NCBI RefSeq assembly: GCF_009812055.1
Contig: NZ_WQNH01000039.1
Coordinates: 1-64,000, forward strand
DNA from: Chelativorans xinjiangensis
GTDB taxonomy: Bacteria > Pseudomonadota > Alphaproteobacteria > Rhizobiales > Rhizobiaceae
Direction: 5' to 3'
DNA length: 64,000 nucleotides
This document shows, in pieces, positions 8,756-17,114 of this stretch; the stretch's first letter is position 1, and each line of letters starts with the position of its first letter. The translations under genes were made by a program, and so were the position numbers. The notes beneath the pieces are model-generated. The model was not told the DNA's origin, searched no databases, and was given only the letters and a program-made list of their open reading frames with translations.

Positions 8756-9367
8756 ATGACCAGACACCGCAGTGACAAGAGAGGTTCCCGAAGGGGCGAA
8801 TGGGGCGACGAAGGCCCCGGCGACTTTCAGGAGCCCAGTTACTTCAGCCGCCGGCCGGAACCGGTTCGGTCGGCAACATCCCAACCCGATCCTGTTGAAG
8901 CTGACGTACTTTGGTTCAACGCTCCAAAGGGATTTGGTTTTGTTCAGCCGCCGGGCGGCGACAAGGCCTTCCTTCATGTCAAGCAGTTGGAAGCTGCCGG
9001 CCTCAGTGACATCGCTGAAGGCGCTCGACTTCGCGTCGTCATCGAACCTGGCCCGAAAGGATTGAACGTCACCAGGGTCACGGAAATCCTGTCGTCGCCT
9101 GCCGTTCCTGCCGATCGACAGGAACGACACCGGAGTTCAGCCAGCCACGATGGAACGGAAGACGAGGCTTTTGGCACGGTCAAATGGTACAATGCCGAAA
9201 AGGGGTTTGGCTTCATCGGACGCTCCGACGGGGGCCCGGACATCTTCGTTCATGCAACGGCGCTGAACCGATCGGGCATCACCACGCTGGAAGAAGGCCA
9301 GGCGGTGATTGTCCGTTATGTCGAAGGGAAGAAGGGGCCGGAGGCCAGGGCGCTAGAGCAGACCTAA
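8756..9367 (+). CDS. Cold-shock protein with two cold-shock domains
   Basis: A 203-residue protein with two cold-shock domains joined by a charged linker. The first (about residues 47-112) has [22 protein letters not shown]; the second (about 138-202) has the canonical [25 protein letters not shown]. Both keep the aromatic RNP1 and RNP2 residues that stack on single-stranded nucleic acid. The N-terminal 45 residues are arginine-rich and disordered. Double-domain versions of about 200 residues are typical of alphaproteobacteria and act as RNA chaperones in cold or stationary phase. The first domain departs from the norm (DVLWFNAP in place of GTVKWFN). Monocistronic. Confidence 0.85.
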   Translation: MTRHRSDKRGSRRGEWGDEGPGDFQEPSYFSRRPEPVRSATSQPDPVEADVLWFNAPKGFGFVQPPGGDKAFLHVKQLEAAGLSDIAEGARLRVVIEPGPKGLNVTRVTEILSSPAVPADRQERHRSSASHDGTEDEAFGTVKWYNAEKGFGFIGRSDGGPDIFVHATALNRSGITTLEEGQAVIVRYVEGKKGPEARALEQT

Positions 9368-9601
9368 TTGCTGCTGACCTCATCAACCAGGCGGTCGGAC
9401 CCGTTGGCCCCATATCTATCTTGAAAGCTTCCACGGACATGGCATGATTGGCGCATGACGGTCGCGCAGTGAGTGTCGGTAGACACATGTCAACCTTCAG
9501 CACTCGCGCATCAAACCAGCATATTGAAGCGAATTGTCCGCCCGAAGCAGGTTTGCGCTCATCCTTCAGCGGCACGGCTCGGTTGTAACAGCGATCAGCA
9601 T

Positions 9602-10567
9602 CTAGCCGGGGCGAGAATAGGCCCGAAATGGGTTGTCCTCAGACAACACTTTCAGCGTCCCGTCGTCGACGCCTGAAGCTTTGAGCGACGGCATCATGAC
9701 GTCGGAAAGATGCGTATAGGAGCGCGGCACGCCACCCCCGGGCTTGGCCGGATCGAACCAGCCAACATCGTGGCTGATGAGTAAGTTGTTGGCGTAACCC
9801 GCCTCTAGCGCTCGCAATATCAGGGATTTGACCTCCTCATCCGGGGCTCGGGACACATGGTCATACTCAATCCAGGCTCCACGCGAAACGGCCTCGTCAT
9901 GGTAGCCAAGATCTGTCTCGTTCTGGGTGTGTATCCAGAGGAAGCGGTCGGGCGAATGGCCCTCCTGTTCAATGACATCGAGCTGTGCCATCGCAACGCG
10001 ACCGCGCATTGTGTGGCTTCCGATGACCGCGCCAGTGCGAGCAGCGGCACGGGCCGCAGCACGCAGGATCCGTTCTTCCAACCATGTGATACCATCGTCC
10101 CCGGCGCTAAGCTTGATCCACCCGGCGCGATAATCCGCCTCTTCAAAGCGCTCGGATAGTTCGTGGAACATCCAGGCCTCCAGGGCCTCGTCGTCGGCCT
10201 CCCGAACCGATGGCGTGATCCATGGTTCGCGATAGCTGCCGGTCGGCACAACGATCGGAAAGCTGGTCGCGCGGGACACCGCCAGGTCGAAATCGGCTCG
10301 GCGCCCGACGCCGGTGGTCGAGCATTCGACCAGTGCAGTAACACCACGCCGCTTGATCTCTTCGATCTTGGGCGCCATCACCGCCACGACTTCAGCCTCG
10401 TCGGCCTCACCATAGCCGGGTTTGTCGGGCGTGCGTAGATCGACGAAGACGTGCTCGTGAGGAAGGATCATCCCCAGCTTGTCACGACCGAGCAACCCCA
10501 GAGTGGTATAGAGGTAGCGCTCGGCATCATCCACTGTGGCGGATGTGCCTGGGTATTCGTGGTTCAT
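9602..10567 (-). CDS. Phosphotriesterase-family metal-dependent hydrolase
   Basis: A 321-residue TIM-barrel amidohydrolase of the phosphotriesterase (PTE) family. Metal ligands are visible: H37 and H39 in PHEHVFVD, the bridging carboxylated Lys in GWIKLSAGD, His in IGSHT, His in LWIHTQNE, and the proton-shuttle Asp in LISHDVGWF. All catalytic positions are kept. Natural members of this branch are mostly lactonases or esterases; the substrate here is not predictable from sequence. No signal peptide, so cytoplasmic. The gene stands alone and runs away from the ECF operon at 11 kb; no regulator is adjacent. Confidence 0.8.
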   Translation of the reverse strand: MNHEYPGTSATVDDAERYLYTTLGLLGRDKLGMILPHEHVFVDLRTPDKPGYGEADEAEVVAVMAPKIEEIKRRGVTALVECSTTGVGRRADFDLAVSRATSFPIVVPTGSYREPWITPSVREADDEALEAWMFHELSERFEEADYRAGWIKLSAGDDGITWLEERILRAAARAAARTGAVIGSHTMRGRVAMAQLDVIEQEGHSPDRFLWIHTQNETDLGYHDEAVSRGAWIEYDHVSRAPDEEVKSLILRALEAGYANNLLISHDVGWFDPAKPGGGVPRSYTHLSDVMMPSLKASGVDDGTLKVLSEDNPFRAYSRPG

Positions 10568-11077
10568 CTTGTGGTCCCATCGTCGAGGTTGGAGTGGACC
10601 CGCTGCGACGGTTGGGTTTGGGCACCGGGGTGTCAGAACTGTCGCGGCAAGCGGTATGCAGCGGGAATCCGAGCGGACCTCAGACTAGTCTCCATACATT
10701 GCGGCAGCAAGGCTGGGACGGTGCCGACATTCGGGAAGATGACGACAGAAGCGTTTCACACTTCAAGGTTCTTGACGAAAGCCCTCGCTTTCAAATCGGC
10801 AGAGTCAAGCGACTGTACGGAAGCCTAAAAAGCTCGCGTTGGGGCCGAAAGGCGACTGGCAGGTTCTGGCACCCAAACGGCGAGAGACGACATTCAGGTC
10901 ACCAGACGTAATGAAAATAGGTGACCGATAGCGCTGACAAAGGCGCTCATTGAAATGAATGACCGCATGATGGCGCGCCGCTGACAGGCGCGGCCGCCCG
11001 ATGCGCAGCTGTCAGGATTGTTATCCCATCCGCAAATCAGGTCTCAGGCATCATCGGTTTTACGGCTGGCGGGTCCG
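10568..11077. other. Intergenic stretch before the ECF operon
   Basis: About 510 bases between two divergent units. Frames across it show no family features. Only its right end is interpretable, where the ECF-type promoter and a 50-nt leader precede the DsrE gene. It also marks a change in base composition: the operon to the right is clearly more GC-rich than the DNA to the left. Confidence 0.45.
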
Positions 11078-11103
11078 GGAACTTTTTTCGCACTCCTCGC
11101 GTC
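11078..11103 (+). promoter_or_regulatory. Candidate ECF sigma promoter
   Basis: GGAAC at 11078-11082, a 17-nt spacer that starts with six T residues, then CGTC at 11100-11103. This is the layout of group-IV sigma promoters (GGAAC -35 and CGT-type -10). The start codon of the first operon gene is 50 nt downstream with a GGAGGAG ribosome-binding site. Because the operon encodes an ECF sigma factor, autoregulation is the obvious reading; which sigma factor uses it is inference. Confidence 0.55.
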
Positions 11104-11153
11104 CTTGCCGACGCCGGGTAAGGGAACACCCGGGTCAAGCCAGGGAGGAGAAC

Positions 11154-11522
11154 ATGGCTGAGGGGACGCGCGAGCTCGTCGTTCTGATGAGCCACGGTGC
11201 GGACAACGAGATGTCGTCCGTGGGATTCACCATCGCCAACGGAGGCATGACCGCCGGCCTGAAGGTCTCGATCTTCCTCACGAGCGCCGCGGTGGATCTC
11301 GTGCGCAGGAAGGCGGTCGACATGACCCAGGTCCAGCCGCTCGAGCCGCTTGCCGCGCTCATCCAGGATTTCATCAAGCGCGGCGGGCAACTGTGGGCCT
11401 GCACGCCCTGTGTGAAGTCGCGCGGCTACGAGCAGGGCGACCTCATCGAAGGCGTCGAGATCGTCGGCTCCAGCAAGATGCACGAGCGCATCAAGGCGGG
11501 TGCCGCCACGCTCTCTTTCTGA
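11154..11522 (+). CDS. DsrE-family protein with CxxC motif
   Basis: A 122-residue DsrE/DsrF-like protein, the fold used in sulfur relay (TusD, DsrE). The start at 11154 is set by a GGAGGAG ribosome-binding site. The N-terminus (ELVVLMSHGADNEMSSVGFTIANGG) and the segment KVSIFLTSAAVDLV are typical. C83 and C86 in LWACTPCVKSRGY form a CxxC just where sulfur-carrying cysteines occur in this family. First gene of the six-gene operon running to 14587. Expected role: moving or sensing sulfane sulfur or thiols in the cytoplasm; the partner is unknown. Confidence 0.8.
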   Translation: MAEGTRELVVLMSHGADNEMSSVGFTIANGGMTAGLKVSIFLTSAAVDLVRRKAVDMTQVQPLEPLAALIQDFIKRGGQLWACTPCVKSRGYEQGDLIEGVEIVGSSKMHERIKAGAATLSF

Positions 11523-11600
11523 GCCGCCCCGGCGCCCCGCTGGCGCCGAACGAAGCGATGACGCGCCGCCCCGCGCGTCCCAAAGAGGAGGAGAAGAAAA

Positions 11601-12041
11601 ATGATACGCACAAGCCTGAAGACGCTCGCCATCGCCGCGGCAATCGGCTTCGCGCCCTGGTCCGCGCTCGCGCAGGACGATGCGCTGCCGGAAGGCTTCA
11701 CCACCGAGCCGCTGCTCAAGACCAGCGTCACCCGCGACGATGAGCCGATCACCTACCCGACCGGCAAGCCTGAGATCATCTCGGTCATCGGCACGCTGGA
11801 GAAGGGCGGGCGCACCGCGCTGCACGAGCATCCGGTGCCGGTCTACGTCTACCTGCTGGAAGGCGAGATCGAGCTGAAATCGGAAGGCGGCGAGCCGCAT
11901 CGCTACAAGGCCGGCGAGGCCTTCATCGAGGCGCAGAACCGCAAGCACCAGGCCTTCAACGTCGCCGACGGGCCGAGCAGGCTGCTCGTCGTCTTCGTCG
12001 GCGAGGAAGGCAAGCCGACCAGCGTGGCCGCCACTCAGTAA
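11601..12041 (+). CDS. Exported cupin-domain protein
   Basis: A 146-residue cupin with a Sec signal peptide (residues 1-24, basic start, hydrophobic core, cleavage after SALA before QDD). Motif 1 contains H75 and H77 (LHEHPVPVYVYLLEGEIEL) and motif 2 has H116 (NRKHQAFN), giving a plausible mononuclear metal site in the periplasm. An AGAGGAGGAG ribosome-binding site precedes the ATG at 11601. It lies 78 nt after the DsrE gene and 62 nt before the first methyltransferase. Similar exported cupins are poorly characterised; metal or small-anion binding in the periplasm is inference. Confidence 0.75.
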   Translation: MIRTSLKTLAIAAAIGFAPWSALAQDDALPEGFTTEPLLKTSVTRDDEPITYPTGKPEIISVIGTLEKGGRTALHEHPVPVYVYLLEGEIELKSEGGEPHRYKAGEAFIEAQNRKHQAFNVADGPSRLLVVFVGEEGKPTSVAATQ

Positions 12042-12103
12042 AGGGCAGAACGCGGCAATGCTCCGGCCGGAGCACCCGCCGGGCAACAGGAGGAATGATC
12101 ACA

Positions 12104-12883
12104 ATGACCGCGACGACCGTAGCGTTCGACCCTAGGGATCTGGAAGCCAAGGTGAAGGACATGTACCGCGCCGTGGCCGAGAACCCGCAGGGCGAGTTTC
12201 ATTTCGAGATGGGACGCGGCCTTGCCGAGCGGCTCGGCTATCCGCCGGCCGATCTCGACCGCATCCCGGCCGAATCGATCGCCTCCTTCGCGGGCGTCGG
12301 GTATTACTTCCACCTAGCCGGCCTCAAGCCCGGCGAGACCGTCGTCGACCTCGGCAGCGGCTCGGGCATGGATACCTTCATGGCCGCGCTGCACGTCGGC
12401 GCGAGCGGCACCGTCATCGGCGTCGACATGACCGACGAGCAGCGCCGCAAGGCGGAGCGCCTGCGCGACGCGGGCGGCTTCGTCAATGTCAGCTACATCA
12501 AGGGCTACATCGAGGAGGTGCCGCTGACCGACGCCTGCGCCGACGTGGTCATCAGCAACGGCGTCATCAACCTCGCCACCGACAAGCAGAAGGTCTTTGA
12601 GGAGGTCGCGCGTCTGCTTCGACCCGGCGGCCGTTTCGCGATCTCCGACATCGTCACCGAGGTGCAGTTGCCCGACAGCATCGTGTGCAACTCCACGCTG
12701 TGGGCCGCCTGCATCGGCGGCGCGGCGCAGCAGGACAGTTACCGCGACCAGATCGAGCGCGCCGGCATGCGCGTCGAGACCGTTGAGGACAATCCGGCCT
12801 ACGCCTTCATCTCCGACAACGCCAAGTGCGCCAGCCGCAAATACGGCGTCAAGAGCGTGTCGATTCTGGCGGTCAAGGCCTGA
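12104..12883 (+). CDS. SAM-dependent methyltransferase, ArsM-like (copy 1)
   Basis: A 259-residue class I methyltransferase. I start at ATG 12104, 10 nt after AGGAGG; the ATG at 12095 lies too close to that site. The SAM loop is DLGSGSGMD (residues 82-90), followed by GVDMT and the [13 protein letters not shown] segment. The N-terminal block [19 protein letters not shown] and the SFAGVGYYF segment are shared with copy 2 at 13799. As in arsenite methyltransferases, a cysteine occurs in LWAACIGGA (C203), with C195 and C242 nearby (AKCASRKYG); the N-terminal ArsM cysteine is not seen. The methyl acceptor could be a metalloid or a thiol compound; this is inference. Confidence 0.75.
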   Translation: MTATTVAFDPRDLEAKVKDMYRAVAENPQGEFHFEMGRGLAERLGYPPADLDRIPAESIASFAGVGYYFHLAGLKPGETVVDLGSGSGMDTFMAALHVGASGTVIGVDMTDEQRRKAERLRDAGGFVNVSYIKGYIEEVPLTDACADVVISNGVINLATDKQKVFEEVARLLRPGGRFAISDIVTEVQLPDSIVCNSTLWAACIGGAAQQDSYRDQIERAGMRVETVEDNPAYAFISDNAKCASRKYGVKSVSILAVKA

Positions 12884-12936
12884 GCGGTCGCGCTCCGCCC
12901 GATTGCGGGCGGGCGCGCCAGATGGCAGGATGCGAC

Positions 12937-13533
12937 ATGGGCGAGGACCCGGACCGTGCCTTCTTCAGGGCCGAGATCGAGAGGCTGACCGACTGCCTCT
13001 ACGGGACCGCCTTGCGGCTGACGCGCAATCCGGCCGACGCCGAGGATCTGGTGGCCGAGACCGTGCTCAAGGCCTGGGCGCATTTCGGCCAGCTCTCGGA
13101 CCGTCAGTCCTTCCCCAAATGGGTGTTGCGCATCCTCGCCAACACCTTCGTGTCAAACCGGCGCCGCGTCCGCCCCGAAAGCTTCGAGCCGCTCGATATC
13201 GACGACGAGGAGTGCTGCTTCTCGCTGTTCGAGAAGATGCACCAGCCCTTCCTGCTCTGGTGGAGCAATCCCGAGCAGGAGTTGATCTCCAAGATGCTGC
13301 GCGAGGACATAGAAGCCGCGATCGACGCGATCCCGGATGCGTTCCGCACCGTGCTGATCCTCGTCGAAACCAACGGACAGTCTTACGCGGAAGCCGCCGA
13401 TGCACTCGGCCTGCCGGTCGGCACGGTGCGCTCGCGGCTCAGCCGCGCCCGCTGCCTGCTGCAGAAAGCTCTGTGGGAGCAGGCGCTTGAGACTGGTTTG
13501 CATCCACAGGAGCGGAAGGTGGCAGATGCCTGA
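12937..13533 (+). CDS. ECF-family RNA polymerase sigma factor
   Basis: A 198-residue group-IV sigma factor. Region 2 is LYGTALRLTRNPADAEDLVAETVLKAW; region 4 is the helix-turn-helix AIPDAFRTVLILVETNGQSYAEAADALGLPVGTVRSRLSRAR. Between them is a long linker with FSLFEKMHQPFLLWW and two adjacent cysteines (EECC). I prefer ATG 12937, 7 nt after an AGGA; ATG 12922 in frame is possible. The last 8 bases overlap the anti-sigma gene, which is the classic sigma/anti-sigma coupling. Likely target: the GGAAC/CGTC promoter at 11078 and its own operon. Confidence 0.85.
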   Translation: MGEDPDRAFFRAEIERLTDCLYGTALRLTRNPADAEDLVAETVLKAWAHFGQLSDRQSFPKWVLRILANTFVSNRRRVRPESFEPLDIDDEECCFSLFEKMHQPFLLWWSNPEQELISKMLREDIEAAIDAIPDAFRTVLILVETNGQSYAEAADALGLPVGTVRSRLSRARCLLQKALWEQALETGLHPQERKVADA

Positions 13534-13765
13534 AAGCAAGTACATTCGCTGCGAAGAGGTGGTGGAACATCTCCTGACATTCCTCGACGGAGAAGCCGAG
13601 GAGAGCCGCAGGAAGCTCATCGCGCAGCACCTGGAGGAATGTCGGAGCTGCTGCTCCAGGGTCGATTTCGAGCTCGCCCTGCGCCACAAGGTTCAGGAAA
13701 CCGCGACGCGGAAACCGACCGTGCGGCTCAAGCAAAAGATCAGGCAGCTCATCGACGAGTTCTAA
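13526..13765 (+). CDS. Soluble zinc-type anti-sigma factor (zf-HC2)
   Basis: A 79-residue protein with the ZAS signature H35-x3-C39-x2-C42 plus C9 as probable fourth zinc ligand and an extra C43. There is no membrane segment, so it works in the cytoplasm. In RsrA-like members, oxidation or metal exchange at this centre releases the sigma factor. The gene starts inside the sigma gene (8-base overlap), so the pair is made together. The small size (only the zinc helices and a basic tail) is typical of the minimal ZAS group. What it senses is unknown; thiol oxidants or thiophilic metals are the natural guesses. Confidence 0.8.
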   Translation: MPESKYIRCEEVVEHLLTFLDGEAEESRRKLIAQHLEECRSCCSRVDFELALRHKVQETATRKPTVRLKQKIRQLIDEF

Positions 13766-13798
13766 CCGGAGAGAAAAAACAAGAAAGGCAGGTGCGCC

Positions 13799-14587
13799 AT
13801 GGTTGCGGTGTTGGGGTTCAATCGGGAGCAGATCCTGAATGCCGTCCGCGACATGTACACGGACGTCGCGCGCGAACCGGGAAGGGTCTTCCACTTTCCC
13901 ACCGGCCGGGAGGCCTGCCTCTTCGTCGGCTACCCGCAGGAGTGGCTGGACGCCCTCCCTGCCACCGCGGTGGAATCCTTCGCCGGCGTCGGCTTCCCGT
14001 TCCGCGCCGGAATCATCAAGCCCGGCGACCGCGTGCTCGACATCGGCTCCGGGTCGGGCACCGACGTTCTGAGCGCCGCACGGCTGGTCGGCCTCATGGG
14101 CAAGGTCTACGCGCTCGACATGACGCCGGCCATGCTCAACAAGCTGCGCGACAATGTCGAACACTGCTGGGCCGAGAACGTCGTCGTGCTGGAAGGCAAC
14201 GCTGAGGCGATCCCGCTCCCGGACGCCAGCGTCGACGTGGTCACCAGCAACGGCGTACTCAACCTGGTGCCGGACAAGCCGCGCGCATTCGCCGAGATCT
14301 TTCGCGTGCTGCCCCCGGGCGGCTCCGTGCAGATCGCCGACATCGTCGTCGGCAAGCCGATCAGCGAGAACTCGCGCGCCAACCCGAAGCTCTGGGCCGA
14401 ATGCGTCGTCGGCGCCTCGATCGAGGACGATTATCTCAACATGTTCCGCGACGCCGGCTTCGAGGACGTCAGCGTCCTGCGCGGCTTCGACTATTTCGCA
14501 GCGAGTTCCAGCGACGACACCCGCCGCGTCGCCGGCGCTCTCGGCGCCAGGGCGGTGGAGATACGAATGACCAAACCGGAGTGTTGA
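13799..14587 (+). CDS. SAM-dependent methyltransferase, ArsM-like (copy 2)
   Basis: A 262-residue paralogue of the methyltransferase at 12104. Shared landmarks are DMYTDVAREPGRVFHFPTGR, a GYP, SFAGVGFPFRAG, the SAM loop DIGSGSGTD (residues 81-89), LDMTPAML, SNGVLNLVPDKPRAFAEIFRVL and ADIVVG. A cysteine aligned with the ArsM active-site region is kept (C202 in LWAECVVGA), whereas the C-terminal KYG-type ending of copy 1 is replaced by another tail ending in cysteine. The two enzymes may act in sequence or on different acceptors. It is the last complete gene of the operon, 33 nt after the anti-sigma gene; only a hydrolase fragment follows. Confidence 0.75.
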   Translation: MVAVLGFNREQILNAVRDMYTDVAREPGRVFHFPTGREACLFVGYPQEWLDALPATAVESFAGVGFPFRAGIIKPGDRVLDIGSGSGTDVLSAARLVGLMGKVYALDMTPAMLNKLRDNVEHCWAENVVVLEGNAEAIPLPDASVDVVTSNGVLNLVPDKPRAFAEIFRVLPPGGSVQIADIVVGKPISENSRANPKLWAECVVGASIEDDYLNMFRDAGFEDVSVLRGFDYFAASSSDDTRRVAGALGARAVEIRMTKPEC

Positions 14588-14604
14588 ACGCAACAAAGCG
14601 GGAG

Positions 14605-14736
14605 GCAATACGCAGTCAGCACGATGCCCGGCTTGTCATCTACGACACCGGTGGGCACATGCTCGTGGGCCTCGACGAGGACGCAAGAAAGCTGGTCCGC
14701 GGCTTACTTGAAAGCGTTGGTGCAGCGCCCTCTGTC
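14605..14736 (+). pseudogene. Alpha/beta-hydrolase, C-terminal fragment
   Basis: The plus frame reads AIRSQHDARLVIYDTGGHMLVGLDEDARKLVRGLL, the usual ending of an alpha/beta hydrolase, with the catalytic His in GGHMLVG and a closing helix. No upstream part exists: it begins about 17 nt after the methyltransferase stop. Similarity stops near 14730, where the tyrosine recombinase on the other strand begins. The operon may once have continued into a hydrolase gene that was deleted by recombination here, or the fragment arrived with the mobile element. Confidence 0.55.
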
Positions 14737-15356
14737 CCCTCTGCCAATGCGAGAGCATCCTCGGTGTCCACGCCGAGATAGCGGACGGTGTTCTCGATCT
14801 TGGTGTGGCGAAGCAGGATCTGCACCGCGCGCAAGTTGCCTGTCGCCTTATAGATTATTGAGGCCTTGGTCCGCCGCAGAGAATGCGTGCCGTACTCCTC
14901 GCGGCGAAGGCCGATGGCCGAAACCCATTCATCGACCAGACGGGCATATTGGCGCGTGCTCATGTGTGCCGAATGATCGATCCGGCTCGGGAAGGCATAG
15001 TCGTTGATCGTTCCGCCACGCCGCTCAAGCCAAGCGAGCAGGCTCGCCCGTGCGTCGGCCATTAGCTCAAACTGAACAGGACGACCAGTCTTCTGCTGAA
15101 TCACCAATGCACGAGTCCGAATCTCCGGCCCGATGACCAAGGTGGCAATCTTGATCTTCACGAGGTCGCAGCCTTGCAGTTTACTGTCGATGGCGAGATC
15201 GAACAGCGCGCGATCTCGCAATCGACGTTCGCGATCAAGGAAGAAGCGGATTGCCCATATCTGTCGCGGCTTCAACGCTCGTTTCGCGCCGACCTTCTTG
15301 CCGGCATTCCAGGCACGCCGCTCCTGCACAGCAGGGTCATATTGTGAATGTCCCAT
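14640..15356 (-). CDS. Tyrosine recombinase (integrase), probably inactive
   Basis: A 238-residue site-specific recombinase of a compact type found in rhizobial accessory DNA. The C-terminal catalytic boxes are present: THSLRR (HxxR), the ILLRHTKIENT region and RYLG with the Tyr nucleophile. The box-I Arg position, however, reads SKLQGCDLV, where the related copy at 28.8 kb has SKLRGCDLV (CAA versus CGA, one base), and the LLGH glycine is Arg. The last 25-30 residues run into the hydrolase fragment on the other strand and are not integrase; the natural end was probably near 14740. I infer loss of activity. Confidence 0.75.
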   Translation of the reverse strand: MGHSQYDPAVQERRAWNAGKKVGAKRALKPRQIWAIRFFLDRERRLRDRALFDLAIDSKLQGCDLVKIKIATLVIGPEIRTRALVIQQKTGRPVQFELMADARASLLAWLERRGGTINDYAFPSRIDHSAHMSTRQYARLVDEWVSAIGLRREEYGTHSLRRTKASIIYKATGNLRAVQILLRHTKIENTVRYLGVDTEDALALAEGTEGAAPTLSSKPRTSFLASSSRPTSMCPPVS

Positions 15357-15592
15357 GATACTTCTCCTTCGGCCACCATTGGCCAGAAGGAGAACGCAGC
15401 TTGGAACACGCCTGCCCGGGGGTCGGTACCGGACTGGCGGCTATTGGCATTCTAAAATAGATAGCAGACGCGCTCTAGGTGTTCATTGCCGTTTCCGAGT
15501 TGGATTTCTGTTGGTCTCTTTATCCAAGGCCGCGTCCAAAGTACGATGTTTGCCTGTCTTCGCCTCCCGCATCACTGGCACGACCTCCGCCT

Positions 15593-17104
15593 TCAATTGT
15601 TCGCACTCTCCGTGTCGCTCTTGCTTCGGCTTCGTCGTCGCATCGCGAACCATACAGCGCCTGCGATTAGAAGCACATTGATCGCCAACAAGGTAGCCGA
15701 AACCGGTCGGTCCAGAAATATCCAGTAGCCCTCGCGGGAGATGAGGAGCGACCGCCGCAGATTGTTTTCGAGAAGCGGGCCGAGGATTACGCCGATCACC
15801 AGGGGCGCCAGCGGATAGTTTGCCGATCTGAGCAGAATCCCGAGCAATCCGAAGCCCAGCATGACCCAGAGGTCGAAGACCGATGCCTGCAACGCAAAGG
15901 TTCCGATCACGCAGAGCAACAGGACCGTGGGAACGAGATAGCTCTTCCGGATGCGCAGCACGTAAACGAAGAGCGGCGTTGCCAGGATGCCGGCGATGAA
16001 CAGGAAGACGTTGGAGATCATGTAGACGAGGAACACTCCGCCCACGATCTCGGGTTGCTGTTCGAAGAGTGTGGGCCCCGGAAAGTAGCCCAGGATCAGA
16101 AGCGCACCGATGAGGACAGCCGAAGAAGCGTCCCCTGGGATGCCGAGGGCGAGCGAGGGTATCAGCGTTCCGCCGACCGTGGCGTTATTGGCGCTTTCGG
16201 CGGCGACGACGCCGCCTTCGGCTCCGTCGCCGTAGGGCTCGTGCGGCTTCGCGGCGGCTTTGGCGACAGCGTAAGCGCAGAACGAGCTGATGACGCCGCC
16301 AGCACCGGGCAGCGACCCGAAGAACGCGCCGATGGCGGAGGACCTCAGAAGATTGAACCAGTGGCGCAGTGTTATCAGGACTGAACGGAAGCCCGGCCGC
16401 GCTATGGAGATTTCCGGCTTGTCGCACAGTCCAGGGCGCGTCACCTGAAAGGCCATTTCGGACACTGCGAACAGTCCGACAACGATGGCGACGATGTGAA
16501 ACCCGTCAAGCATCTGGTAAGCGCCGAAAGTGAAGCGGTAGCCAGTAGAGAATTCGTCCGTGCCGATGGTGGCGACCAGTAGACCCAGGACTCCGGTCAT
16601 CAGCCCCTTGAGGACCGAGCCATCTGATACGACGGCTATGGCGATCAATCCTGTAATCGCTAGGGCCGTATACTCGGGCGGTGCGAAACCGCTGGCGAAC
16701 CCGGCCAGAAGGGGCGCGAACAGGATCAGCACGACGCCGCCGAAAAGCCCGCCAAGGGCCGAGGCGGAGATGGCGATACCGATGGCGTCCGCGGCCCGTC
16801 CCTTCTGCGCCATGGGATAGCCGTCGAACAGAGTTGCGGCCGCCAGCGGCGTGCCGGGTATCCGCAGCAGAATGGCCGATATCGAGCCGCCGCACGAGCC
16901 GCCGATGAAGATCGCGATTAGGAAACCCATCGCCGCGACAGGCGGCAGGCCGATCGCAACCGGCAGAAGCAGGATGATGCCCATAAGCGGCCCGAGACCG
17001 GGAAGCGCTCCGACCATGAGACCGAACATGACGCCAAGAAAGGTCAGCCCGATCGCCAACGGCGTTGCGACCAGAGTAAGGCCGCTGGCCAGAGAATCCA
17101 GCAT
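15593..17104 (-). CDS. tctA: Tripartite tricarboxylate transporter, large permease (TctA family)
   Basis: A 503-residue multi-spanning membrane protein. GALPGLGPLMGIILLLP near the N-terminus is the TctA signature, repeated in pseudo-symmetry by GSLPGAGGVISSFCAY in the second half. I start at ATG 17104, 6 nt after AAGGTG; a GTG at 17113 is also in frame. It is the last gene of a sulfatase-tctC-tctB-tctA operon, 10 nt after the small permease gene. It forms the channel for sodium- or proton-coupled uptake of a carboxylate delivered by TctC. The sulfatase suggests the cargo may be a sulfated or desulfated aromatic or organic acid; that is inference. Confidence 0.85.
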   Translation of the reverse strand: MLDSLASGLTLVATPLAIGLTFLGVMFGLMVGALPGLGPLMGIILLLPVAIGLPPVAAMGFLIAIFIGGSCGGSISAILLRIPGTPLAAATLFDGYPMAQKGRAADAIGIAISASALGGLFGGVVLILFAPLLAGFASGFAPPEYTALAITGLIAIAVVSDGSVLKGLMTGVLGLLVATIGTDEFSTGYRFTFGAYQMLDGFHIVAIVVGLFAVSEMAFQVTRPGLCDKPEISIARPGFRSVLITLRHWFNLLRSSAIGAFFGSLPGAGGVISSFCAYAVAKAAAKPHEPYGDGAEGGVVAAESANNATVGGTLIPSLALGIPGDASSAVLIGALLILGYFPGPTLFEQQPEIVGGVFLVYMISNVFLFIAGILATPLFVYVLRIRKSYLVPTVLLLCVIGTFALQASVFDLWVMLGFGLLGILLRSANYPLAPLVIGVILGPLLENNLRRSLLISREGYWIFLDRPVSATLLAINVLLIAGAVWFAMRRRSRSKSDTESANN

Positions 17105-17114
17105 CGTCGCCACC

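Noticed and set aside
10543-10911. Plus-strand frame upstream of the ECF operon
   Set aside because: Overlaps the start region of the phosphotriesterase-like gene, has no ribosome-binding site, and its translation matches no family.
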